A DNA stretch of 6,248 bases, from positions 1 to 6,248 of the forward strand of contig JAHJBD010000046.1 in the NCBI GenBank assembly GCA_018813725.1, read 5' to 3'. Under the pieces are notes generated by a model. The model saw only the letters and a list, made by a program, of their open reading frames with translations, made no database searches and was not told the origin of the DNA. This DNA is from Nanobdellota archaeon (lineage in GTDB: Archaea > Nanobdellota > Nanobdellia > Woesearchaeales > JAHJBD01). The stretch's first letter is position 1; each line of letters opens with the position of its first letter. The position numbers and the translations under genes were made by a program. Shown in pieces: positions 1-5,815 of the stretch.

Positions 1-15
1 AAATATTAAAAAAGA

Positions 16-29
16 TATTATTAATAATA
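16..29. promoter_or_regulatory. AT-rich 14-bp perfect palindrome / probable promoter region of the AbrB-antiporter genes
   Basis: The stretch TATTATTAATAATA is identical to its own reverse complement over 14 bases. It lies 15 bases before the ATG at 45 and is the kind of site a dimeric regulator could bind. Its centre is about 22 bases upstream of that ATG, the distance at which an archaeal TATA element would drive a leaderless transcript, and no Shine-Dalgarno sequence precedes the ATG. A second TATA-like string (TATAAA, 31-36) is too close to the ATG to serve this gene. The palindrome is directly visible; its role as TATA element or operator is inference. The whole 1-44 stretch is very AT-rich, so a palindrome is easier to obtain by chance here. 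Confidence 0.4.
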
Positions 30-44
30 GTATAAACCAGAAAC

Positions 45-188
45 ATGCCAAAAATACAGAAATTACCGTCAGGACAGCTGGTAATAACAATACCAAAAGT
101 ATTAGCAGACTATGAACATCTTGAAAAAGGTATGAATATTGAATTCAAGAAACATAAGGATGGCATTATCTTAGAGGTGGAAAGATAA
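45..188 (+). CDS. AbrB/SpoVT-type swapped-hairpin DNA-binding mini-protein
   Basis: This small gene encodes 47 residues (begins MPKIQKLPSGQLVITIPK, ends IILEVER). The pattern is that of the SpoVT/AbrB swapped-hairpin domain: a basic start, a Ser-Gly-Gln turn, the strand LVITIPK, a short helix (VLADYEHLEKG), then an alternating strand (MNIEFKKHKDGIILEV). Such domains form intertwined dimers that bind DNA through the first hairpin. They act as transition-state regulators or as antitoxins. The length is a bare single domain with nothing attached. An in-frame stop at 33-35 makes the ATG at 45 the first available start. The stop codon TAA shares its last A with the ATG of the antiporter gene, so the two are almost certainly co-transcribed and translationally coupled. 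No toxin gene is next to it, so a transcriptional regulator of its own operon is more likely than an antitoxin. The family call is solid; the target is inferred. Confidence 0.82.
   Translation: MPKIQKLPSGQLVITIPKVLADYEHLEKGMNIEFKKHKDGIILEVER
174..179 (+). promoter_or_regulatory. Shine-Dalgarno site for the antiporter gene
   Basis: GAGGTG sits inside the 3' end of the AbrB-like gene, eight bases before the ATG at 188. It is a good match to the anti-SD end of archaeal 16S rRNA. It supports the 188 start even though that start overlaps the preceding stop codon. Confidence 0.7.
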
Positions 189-1885
189 TGGCAAACATTT
201 TCTTTGACATAGGTATAATAATAATAATCGCCACCCTATTTGCCTACATCGCAAGCCTCCTAAAACAGCCACTTATCCCTGCTTATGTTATTACTGGCCT
301 GATCATCGGCCCTTTGATGCATATCATCACAGACACCCAGAATGTAATCTTACTCGCAGAGATTGGCATCGCCTTCCTATTGTTCATCGTAGGATTAGAG
401 ATTGACCTAAAAAAATTAAAAGATGTCGGCCTTGTAGCGCCTTTAGGCGGTAGTATCCAGATAATTGTGCTGTTCAGCTTTGGGTTTATGGTAGCCTCAT
501 TCCTCAAGTTCAAGCTCATCGAAGCGACATACATGGGTATAATCATCGCTTTTTCATCAACAATGATCGTACTTAAGCTCTTGTCAGACAAAAGAGAGCT
601 TGACACGCTTCATGGCAGGATAGTTGTAGGCTGGCTCCTTACTGAAGATTTCTTCGCTATACTTGCATTATCCATACTTCCAACATTAGCATATTTCAAC
701 ATATTGACATTTTCATTCTCATTGCTAAAAGCATTGGGCTTAATCGCTATCGCATTACTGCTCAGCAAGTTCGTCTTTCCAAAAATATTCAAGTTTGCAG
801 CAAAGTCTCAGGAACTCTTGTTCCTTCTATCAATATCAATATGCTTCCTTTTTGCCATGGCCTTCAGCTATATAGGATTCTCAATAATAATCGGCGCATT
901 CATCGCCGGAGTAACGCTGGCAAACCTGCCATACAATCTCGAGATAATAAGCAAGGTCAAATCGCTTAAAGACTTCTTTGCCATAATCTTCTTTGTATCT
1001 TTGGGTATGGAACTGGTATTAGGTTTCACAAACTCGATAAAAGTACCGTTGATAATCTTTTTCTTGTTCGTCGTATGTGTGAAGCCATTTATTACAATGT
1101 TCCTGACATCATTTTTCGGCTTTCGGAAAAGGACAGCTTTCATGACAGGAATATCCTTAAACCAGATCAGCGAATTCTCTCTTATCATAGTATCACAAGG
1201 CCTTTTCCTCGGCCAGATAAACAAGAACATCTTCACACTGACCGTGCTTCTTGCCATTGGCACAATAACCATAACTTCCTATACTATACAATATGACGAA
1301 TGGATATACAGCCTGTTCAAAAAACGCCTTAAGATATTTGACAAGTTTGGAGAATCCTCTGGCCTTGAATACACACCAAGAAGACAGGTTAATGTGATCT
1401 TATGCGGCCACAACAGGATAGGCTACAGTATCGCAAAAACAATGCATAAGCTGCATAAAGGCCTTTTTGTTGTTGACTTCAATCCAGAGATAGTCAAGAT
1501 GATGATAAACAAGAAGATACCCTGCCTTTATGGGGACATAGGCGACCTAGAAGTTATCGAGCGCCTGCCTCTTAAGGGAGCGCAGCTTCTTATCTCTACT
1601 GTGCCAAATGCAAAAGATAACCTACTTTTGCTAAAAGAAGTTAAAGAGAGGAACAAATCTTTGATAGTATATGTTACAGCAAACCAGATTGAAGAAGCGC
1701 TTACACTTTACAATGCTGGCGCAGACTATGTCATACTGCCGCATTTCCTAGGCGGAGAACACGTTTCATTGCTTATAGAGGATTTTTCAAAAAATATCGG
1801 AAACATTATTGCCACAAAGCTCAAGCACATAAAAGAGCTAAAAAACAGGCAGGAGATGGGCCATGAACACCCAAAGCATCATTAA
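188..1885 (+). CDS. Kef-type (CPA2) cation:proton antiporter with C-terminal TrkA-N domain
   Basis: The 565-residue protein should exchange a monovalent cation (K+ or Na+) for protons across the cell membrane, gated by a cytoplasmic nucleotide-binding domain. Residues 5-370 are a series of roughly 12 hydrophobic helices with CPA2 landmarks: QPLIPAYVITGLIIGP at 27-42, FIVGLEIDL at 66-74, and AFSSTMIVLKLL at 121-132. HGRIVVGWLLTEDFFAI at 142-158 carries the acidic pair E153-D154 where family members show QD or DD, and SLNQISEFSLI spans 323-333. Residues about 401-520 are a TrkA-N/RCK Rossmann fold: strand VNVILCG, a glycine loop, VVDFNPE with acidic D430 (favouring NAD(H)), and LYGDIGD at 447-453. 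No RCK_C domain follows; the protein ends with a His-rich tail (MGHEHPKHH). The glycine loop reads GHNRIG (407-412), so the middle Gly of GxGxxG is Asn. The start has a good SD. Ion specificity cannot be read from the sequence. The 3' end overlaps the next gene by 23 bases. Confidence 0.93.
   Translation: MANIFFDIGIIIIIATLFAYIASLLKQPLIPAYVITGLIIGPLMHIITDTQNVILLAEIGIAFLLFIVGLEIDLKKLKDVGLVAPLGGSIQIIVLFSFGFMVASFLKFKLIEATYMGIIIAFSSTMIVLKLLSDKRELDTLHGRIVVGWLLTEDFFAILALSILPTLAYFNILTFSFSLLKALGLIAIALLLSKFVFPKIFKFAAKSQELLFLLSISICFLFAMAFSYIGFSIIIGAFIAGVTLANLPYNLEIISKVKSLKDFFAIIFFVSLGMELVLGFTNSIKVPLIIFFLFVVCVKPFITMFLTSFFGFRKRTAFMTGISLNQISEFSLIIVSQGLFLGQINKNIFTLTVLLAIGTITITSYTIQYDEWIYSLFKKRLKIFDKFGESSGLEYTPRRQVNVILCGHNRIGYSIAKTMHKLHKGLFVVDFNPEIVKMMINKKIPCLYGDIGDLEVIERLPLKGAQLLISTVPNAKDNLLLLKEVKERNKSLIVYVTANQIEEALTLYNAGADYVILPHFLGGEHVSLLIEDFSKNIGNIIATKLKHIKELKNRQEMGHEHPKHH
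1852..1855 (+). promoter_or_regulatory. Shine-Dalgarno site for the CRM-domain gene, inside the antiporter gene
   Basis: GGAG lies seven bases before the ATG at 1863, within the last codons of the antiporter. It supports the overlapping start of the downstream gene. No other Met occurs in that 86-residue protein, so this is the only ATG start possible. Confidence 0.6.
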
Positions 1886-2123
1886 ACAAAAAGCAAAAGC
1901 TCTTGAACCTACTGTGAGGGTAGGCAAAGCCGGATTGACAGAAAAACTTATTCAAGAGATAATTAGCCAACTGAAGAAAAAAAAGACCATCAAGGTCAAG
2001 CTTGTGAAAGGCGCTTTAGAAGGCTCTGACAAGAAGAAGCTTGCAAAAGAGCTGGCAGAAAAAACAGGCGCAGAGTTGATCGACCAAGTAGGGTTTGTTG
2101 TGGTACTAAACAAAAAGACTTAA
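1863..2123 (+). CDS. YhbY-like CRM-domain RNA-binding protein
   Basis: The 86-residue protein is a single CRM (chloroplast RNA splicing and ribosome maturation) domain, the same size as bacterial YhbY and its archaeal relatives. Residues 16-26 (PTVRVGKAGLT) contain the diagnostic GKAG version of the GxxG loop (21-24) that contacts RNA. Next come the helix LIQEIISQLKKKK, the strand TIKVKLVKG, the helix DKKKLAKELAEKTGAEL and the closing strand VGFVVVLNK. It is strongly basic and has no cysteine. Family members bind pre-ribosomal RNA and associate with the large ribosomal subunit precursor; a role in ribosome assembly here is inferred from the family. It is read in a different frame from the antiporter, whose final 23 bases it shares, so its translation is probably coupled to the antiporter. 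A functional link between the two is not evident; DPANN-like genomes commonly pack unrelated genes this way. Confidence 0.93.
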   Translation: MNTQSIIKQKAKALEPTVRVGKAGLTEKLIQEIISQLKKKKTIKVKLVKGALEGSDKKKLAKELAEKTGAELIDQVGFVVVLNKKT

Positions 2124-2150
2124 AAATTACCTGATCAATTGAACATAAAA

Positions 2151-2155
2151 AGAGG
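2151..2155 (+). promoter_or_regulatory. Shine-Dalgarno-like site for the 473-residue protein gene
   Basis: AGAGG ends five bases before the ATG at 2161. The gap between the CRM gene stop (2123) and this ATG is 37 bases and shows no convincing TATA box, so read-through from upstream is the simplest reading. A separate promoter inside the CRM gene cannot be excluded. Confidence 0.45.
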
Positions 2156-2160
2156 CTCAG

Positions 2161-3582
2161 ATGTTAACAGAAGAAGACCTAGAAAAGTATGGATTTGAAC
2201 CAGAGTATGGTGAAGAGAACCGTAAAGTCAAAGGTACATTCACCCACTGGCCAAAACCTTACAACAGGAAAAGGATATACGTAGAAGGTTATAATATCAG
2301 CGTCGAAGAGCCATATTTCTGGGTACTGCAGTATCTTAGGTACATGGTCGGCTACCCTGACATCATCAAGATCACAGACATCTTTGCAGCAGCTGAAAAT
2401 TCAGCCTTCTTTGGCGCTTCACAGCAGCGTTTAGGTGTTCAGCAGGACAAGGTCAGCCAATATCTTGCAACAGTAGGAAAGATGGTCAAAGAGCTTTTCC
2501 AATTGGTAAGGGAACTAAGGATTCTCGACGAACGTCTTGACTACTACGTCGATTCCCTTAATCCTGCCAGTAAAAGCATGGAAAGCGCTGAGATAACCCT
2601 TAAAGGGATATGGGTAGACATGGTAGAGCAAGGAGCAAAAAACCCTGCATCTGTCTATGGTATGGCAAGAGAAGTACAATTCACAACTCTCCCAGACCTG
2701 TTCTTTTCAACCCATCCTCTGAAACAAGAAGATGTTGACGTTACAGTTGAAAAAGAAAGGGGGCAGTTCAACAGAAAAGTAAGAGAAGTGCTGAAAAGGA
2801 AATTAAGGTCATTCCTCACATGGAAAGAGCACACCTTTGAAGAGATGAAGACAAGAAGAGTATTCACACTTAAATATCTAAGACAGCATTATGAGATAAT
2901 CAGGATGTATATGGCCTGGGTCAAGCCATACCTAAAGAATGTACAAAGGCTCCAGATGGACCAGGAAAAGATGGACTCTGCAGACATAATCTCCTTTTTC
3001 GAAACATCTATGATGGAGATAGAGATACTTTGCCACAAGCCTGCAAAGAACGGCATCCACCCAGTAGTATCAATACATTATCTTTTCAGAACCAGGCCGG
3101 AGATGAACTATCAGCAGGAAGGCTATCAAAGGGGCCCTATCCATGTGGGCCGCGTGCAGATGAACTTCAGGTCTTATGGCTGGACCAAAGAACAGATCCA
3201 GAATTATCAGGCTATGAAGACAGAAGAAGACTTCAAGCTTCTGGGAGTTGTTGACACATCAGTGCAAGCAGCATTGGACGCATTAGGTGACGAACTGATG
3301 GATTACCTTATCCAGGCCGGCGACCAAAGCGTCAAGAAAAAAACAAAAAGCACAAAATCCCCTGCACTTTCCCCTAAGCAGGTTCCCAAAGTTACCATCA
3401 TGAACAGTTTCAAACAGATATTCAAATCAAACAAGCCGGCAAAAAAAGAAGGCAAAAAATTGACTAGTGAACAGGCCTGGCAGCTTGAAGGAGCAAGAAA
3501 AGCTGCTGAAAAGACTGCAACAGCATCGATAGGCACGATATACGAGCATTTTAAGAAGCATCACGGCTTGATGAGTTGGTAA
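2161..3582 (+). CDS. Uncharacterised soluble protein, 473 residues, partner of the TIM-barrel gene
   Basis: I do not recognise a family. There is no signal peptide, membrane helix, nucleotide-binding loop or metal-ligand cluster, and only one cysteine (C291), so a soluble cytoplasmic protein is expected. Residues 1-60 are acidic then aromatic (THWPKPYNRKRIYVEGY; YFWVLQYLRYM). Residues 69-135 are largely helical, including a heptad-like stretch (about 95-130, QDKVSQYLATVGKMVKELFQ). Residues 196-265 are a very basic helical region with many Arg/Lys and aromatic residues. Residues 300-345 look beta-rich (HPVVSIHYLFRTRP; GPIHVGRVQMNFRSYGW). A Lys/Ser/Pro linker at 391-412 leads to a basic C-terminal helix segment ending HHGLMSW. 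The basic patches could suit nucleic-acid or membrane-surface contact, but that is speculation. The stop at 3580-3582 is two bases from the next ATG, so it is co-translated with the TIM-barrel protein and probably works with it. The ORF's length and codon use resembling its neighbours make it a real gene. Confidence 0.85.
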   Translation: MLTEEDLEKYGFEPEYGEENRKVKGTFTHWPKPYNRKRIYVEGYNISVEEPYFWVLQYLRYMVGYPDIIKITDIFAAAENSAFFGASQQRLGVQQDKVSQYLATVGKMVKELFQLVRELRILDERLDYYVDSLNPASKSMESAEITLKGIWVDMVEQGAKNPASVYGMAREVQFTTLPDLFFSTHPLKQEDVDVTVEKERGQFNRKVREVLKRKLRSFLTWKEHTFEEMKTRRVFTLKYLRQHYEIIRMYMAWVKPYLKNVQRLQMDQEKMDSADIISFFETSMMEIEILCHKPAKNGIHPVVSIHYLFRTRPEMNYQQEGYQRGPIHVGRVQMNFRSYGWTKEQIQNYQAMKTEEDFKLLGVVDTSVQAALDALGDELMDYLIQAGDQSVKKKTKSTKSPALSPKQVPKVTIMNSFKQIFKSNKPAKKEGKKLTSEQAWQLEGARKAAEKTATASIGTIYEHFKKHHGLMSW

Positions 3583-3584
3583 AA

Positions 3585-5783
3585 ATGCAATTCTACAGCG
3601 GACACCCAATGGCTGATCGTTTCCATACAGAGGAATCTGACAATTACAGTGAAAACTTTGGTAAGGAACAGGACTTAGGCGTTGGAAATATTGGAATGTC
3701 AGTTCCTATGGGAATCTCAGCTTCAAATGTTTCTGGCATCTACTCAAAGATAAGGATGGGCGCTGGAAACCTTGAACTTGGTTTTCCTGGAGTCTTCACA
3801 GGTAATAGGAATGCTCATACTCCTGGAATGTATGGTGAAGACCAAAGACAAGCTATCAGAGAGATAGCAGAGATCAACGAGGTCAAGCTTACCACGCACT
3901 CAGCTTACGGTATCATGGGCATGATGGGCCAGGATCAAAGGGGCAATTTCTCTGTAAGCGGCTCAGCTGATAATGTAAGAGAGATCCAGCGTGCGATAGA
4001 CTTCGCAGCAGACACTGCAGGCGGCGGCAGCGTGGTCATACACTCTGGAGAATTTGACAGGCCTTTCACTGACATGTTCCTTGATGATGAAACACACGGC
4101 CGTAAGCATAACCTTTCAAGAGAAGGAGGAAAAGGAAGGATGCTTTTCATGCAAAAGCACGGAGCAGAAGGTGATGCAGGATTTATACTATTAGACGACA
4201 GGACAAGCCAAAAGCTTGAGACAGTGCAAAAAGACAGGTTTGTAGCATATCCGGTCTGGTTGACTTCTAAAGAAGACCAATGGGGGGTTGACACTGAAGG
4301 AAACAGGGTCAGGATCAGACAAGGTGACTATATTGATTACCAGGGGAGGAAGATCAAAGATCAAGACATCTATGATCCGACAAAAGGCCGAGTTCCAGAG
4401 TATGACCAAGCCACAAAAAGGTTTAGGGTCAAGACACAAGATTTTGACTATTTTAAGGGAGAAGCAGACAGATACAACGAGTGGCTTATGAAAAACTGGA
4501 AGTATAAATATCCTGAGATGTCTGAACAACAGTTCAAGGATAAATGGTATTATCTGAAGAAATATCCAGAAGAAGCATACCTTCACGCAACACTTGAGAC
4601 TAACGAAGGCCACAGCAGAGGATGGGCACTGCAATATGGAGCAGACACACAGGAGCATCAGAAAGCGATTGAGAAGCTAAAAGAGACAAGAGGCTACTAT
4701 GAAAAATTAAAAGAGAATATGCCTAAAGATGAACTCTGGAAGATATTCAAGCAAGACTCAAGGCTGACCCAGAGATTTGGGCCTGACATGGTTCCGCCTG
4801 AATCAGTAGACCCAGTAGACTATATCAATCAGCTGATAAAGTCAGAAGAGACCAGGCTTGAGTTCTCAAGGCAAGCTTCAACTTCACAAGAGCAGCAGGC
4901 TGCAGACACAGCTGAGACAAAAGAGCACATTGTAACCCCTATCAAAAGGCTTGAGAAGCACGGTGCTGTACTTTATGCTATCGCAGCAACAAGAGCGCTT
5001 CAAAAGACAAAAGATCCAAACAACCCTCTTGTGCTGACCATAGAAAACCTTTTCCCAGATAAGTTCGGCGGCCACCCTGAAGAACTGATGTGGCTTGTCA
5101 AGAAGACAAGAGAAAAATTTGCAGAGATTATCACATCAGAAAAACACTGGATAGGAGGATCTGAAAAAGAGATCCCATATAAAGAACTAGGACAAGGCAA
5201 AAATCCATATTATGTTCCAGGAGTATCTAAAGAAGAAGCTACCAAATTGGCAGAAAAGCATATCAAGGTCACTCTTGATACAGGCCACCTTAACCTCTGG
5301 AGAAAATATTACCAGCACGACCCTTACAAGACTCTTGAACAGAATGATCAGGAATTCAACAAATGGTACCTTAACCAAGTTGAGAAACTGGCAAAAGGCA
5401 AATTTATAGGGAATGTCCATCTAACTGACAATTACGGATTTCAAGACGACCACATCTCACCAGGCCAGGGTAATGTTCCGATAAAAGAGACTATCAAGAT
5501 ATTAAGAAAATATGGTTATGATAAAGCAATCACAGTTGAGCCAGGAGCCGACGCATCCACTGACCTTTCAGACTTCCATGGTCTCATGAAGACATGGCGT
5601 TATTTAGGTTCACCTATATATGGGATGGGAGGAGGAGGAGGATCTGCCATGGGCGGTTTCAGGCCAACCTTTGGCCAGGTTCAATACAGCTACTTTGGCC
5701 AGAACCAACCTCCAAATTACACATTTGGCAGCTACGCTCCTTCCAACGACTGGACACTCTGGAGCCAGGTCCCTCTAGAATAA
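3585..5783 (+). CDS. Endonuclease IV / xylose-isomerase-like TIM-barrel protein with large insertion and Gly/aromatic tail
   Basis: The 732-residue protein belongs to the AP_endonuc_2 TIM-barrel superfamily. All nine positions matching the tri-metal ligands of endonuclease IV can be seen in order: H105 (LTTHSAYG), H153 (VVIHSGE), E487 (TIENLF), D565 and H568 (LDTGH), H612 (NVHLTD), D621 and H623 (DDH), and E652 (VEPG). The GQGN after the DDH motif fits the same region. Members are DNA repair nucleases or sugar isomerases/epimerases; the nine-ligand set favours a three-metal nuclease-like site, but the substrate is unknown. Endonuclease IV is about 285 residues. Here roughly residues 158-450 are inserted between the second and third ligand strands: a beta-rich charged part, then helices with many Tyr/Trp/Lys. 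Residues 680-732 are a tail with five Gly in a row and many Tyr/Phe/Gln/Pro. I chose the ATG at 3585; a TTG at 3576, overlapping the previous stop, would add three residues. No strong SD precedes either, so translation may depend on coupling to the upstream gene. Confidence 0.88.
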   Translation: MQFYSGHPMADRFHTEESDNYSENFGKEQDLGVGNIGMSVPMGISASNVSGIYSKIRMGAGNLELGFPGVFTGNRNAHTPGMYGEDQRQAIREIAEINEVKLTTHSAYGIMGMMGQDQRGNFSVSGSADNVREIQRAIDFAADTAGGGSVVIHSGEFDRPFTDMFLDDETHGRKHNLSREGGKGRMLFMQKHGAEGDAGFILLDDRTSQKLETVQKDRFVAYPVWLTSKEDQWGVDTEGNRVRIRQGDYIDYQGRKIKDQDIYDPTKGRVPEYDQATKRFRVKTQDFDYFKGEADRYNEWLMKNWKYKYPEMSEQQFKDKWYYLKKYPEEAYLHATLETNEGHSRGWALQYGADTQEHQKAIEKLKETRGYYEKLKENMPKDELWKIFKQDSRLTQRFGPDMVPPESVDPVDYINQLIKSEETRLEFSRQASTSQEQQAADTAETKEHIVTPIKRLEKHGAVLYAIAATRALQKTKDPNNPLVLTIENLFPDKFGGHPEELMWLVKKTREKFAEIITSEKHWIGGSEKEIPYKELGQGKNPYYVPGVSKEEATKLAEKHIKVTLDTGHLNLWRKYYQHDPYKTLEQNDQEFNKWYLNQVEKLAKGKFIGNVHLTDNYGFQDDHISPGQGNVPIKETIKILRKYGYDKAITVEPGADASTDLSDFHGLMKTWRYLGSPIYGMGGGGGSAMGGFRPTFGQVQYSYFGQNQPPNYTFGSYAPSNDWTLWSQVPLE
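5628..5642 (+). repeat. Five GGA repeats encoding a Gly run; also an internal SD-like site
   Basis: Five tandem GGA triplets encode glycines 682-686 of the TIM-barrel protein. The tract contains GGAGG repeatedly, the best Shine-Dalgarno match in the window, and it ends six bases before an in-frame ATG at 5649. Initiation there would yield a 44-residue peptide equal to the aromatic C-terminal tail. The tract could alternatively be just a flexible hinge between barrel and tail. The repeat itself is certain; internal initiation is conjecture. Confidence 0.7.
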
Positions 5784-5785
5784 GC

Positions 5786-5790
5786 TTTTT
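5786..5790 (+). terminator. Oligo-T termination signal after the TIM-barrel gene
   Basis: A run of five T begins three bases after the stop codon at 5781-5783, with no GC-rich stem before it. Archaeal RNA polymerase can terminate at short T runs in the coding strand without a hairpin, so this could end the upstream transcript. It also forms the 5' flank of the TATA box for the next gene, so the T run may be there for that reason instead. Confidence 0.4.
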
Positions 5791-5795
5791 ATATA
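5788..5795 (+). promoter_or_regulatory. Archaeal TATA box (TTTATATA) of the coiled-coil gene
   Basis: TTTATATA is an exact match to the archaeal TATA-box consensus. Its centre is about 24-25 bases before the ATG at 5816, so transcription should begin at or within a base or two of that ATG. No Shine-Dalgarno sequence lies between the box and the ATG, which fits a leaderless mRNA. A clear purine-rich BRE is not seen; the bases before the box are AATAAGCT. This box marks the start of a new transcription unit. Confidence 0.72.
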
Positions 5796-5815
5796 TCAAA
5801 CACTTTCTAACCTAT

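Noticed and set aside
45..188. AbrB-like protein as the antitoxin of a toxin-antitoxin pair
   Set aside because: The adjacent coupled gene is an antiporter, not a PIN, MazF or RelE-type toxin, and only 44 bases are visible upstream. An upstream toxin outside the window cannot be excluded, but nothing seen supports it.
283..1272. Long open frames on the - strand under the antiporter gene
   Set aside because: They lie opposite a clear membrane protein and encode low-complexity Ser/Ile/Asn-rich translations with no family pattern and no plausible start signals. They mirror the codon bias of the real gene.
1075..1296. 73-residue + strand open frame inside the antiporter
   Set aside because: It is a different reading frame of a well-conserved membrane-helix region; its translation has no recognisable pattern and no SD.
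2124..2160. Promoter or terminator between the CRM gene and the 473-residue protein gene
   Set aside because: The 37-base gap holds no TTTATATA-like box at a useful distance, no T run and no hairpin beyond the trivial TGATCA palindrome; only an SD-like AGAGG is supported.
3030..3254. 74-residue + strand frame inside the 473-residue protein gene
   Set aside because: Its translation is Pro/Ser/Arg-rich with no motif. The main frame is continuous across the region and better supported.
3935..5420. Several - strand open frames under the TIM-barrel gene
   Set aside because: The + strand frame carries the ordered metal-ligand motifs. The reverse frames give Cys/Phe/Leu/Ser-rich translations typical of antisense to Lys/Glu-rich coding DNA.
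3585..5783. True xylose isomerase or a standard DNA-repair endonuclease IV
   Set aside because: Xylose isomerase lacks this nine-ligand arrangement. An ordinary endonuclease IV would be about 285 residues without the internal insertion or the Gly/aromatic tail. Only the superfamily can be claimed.
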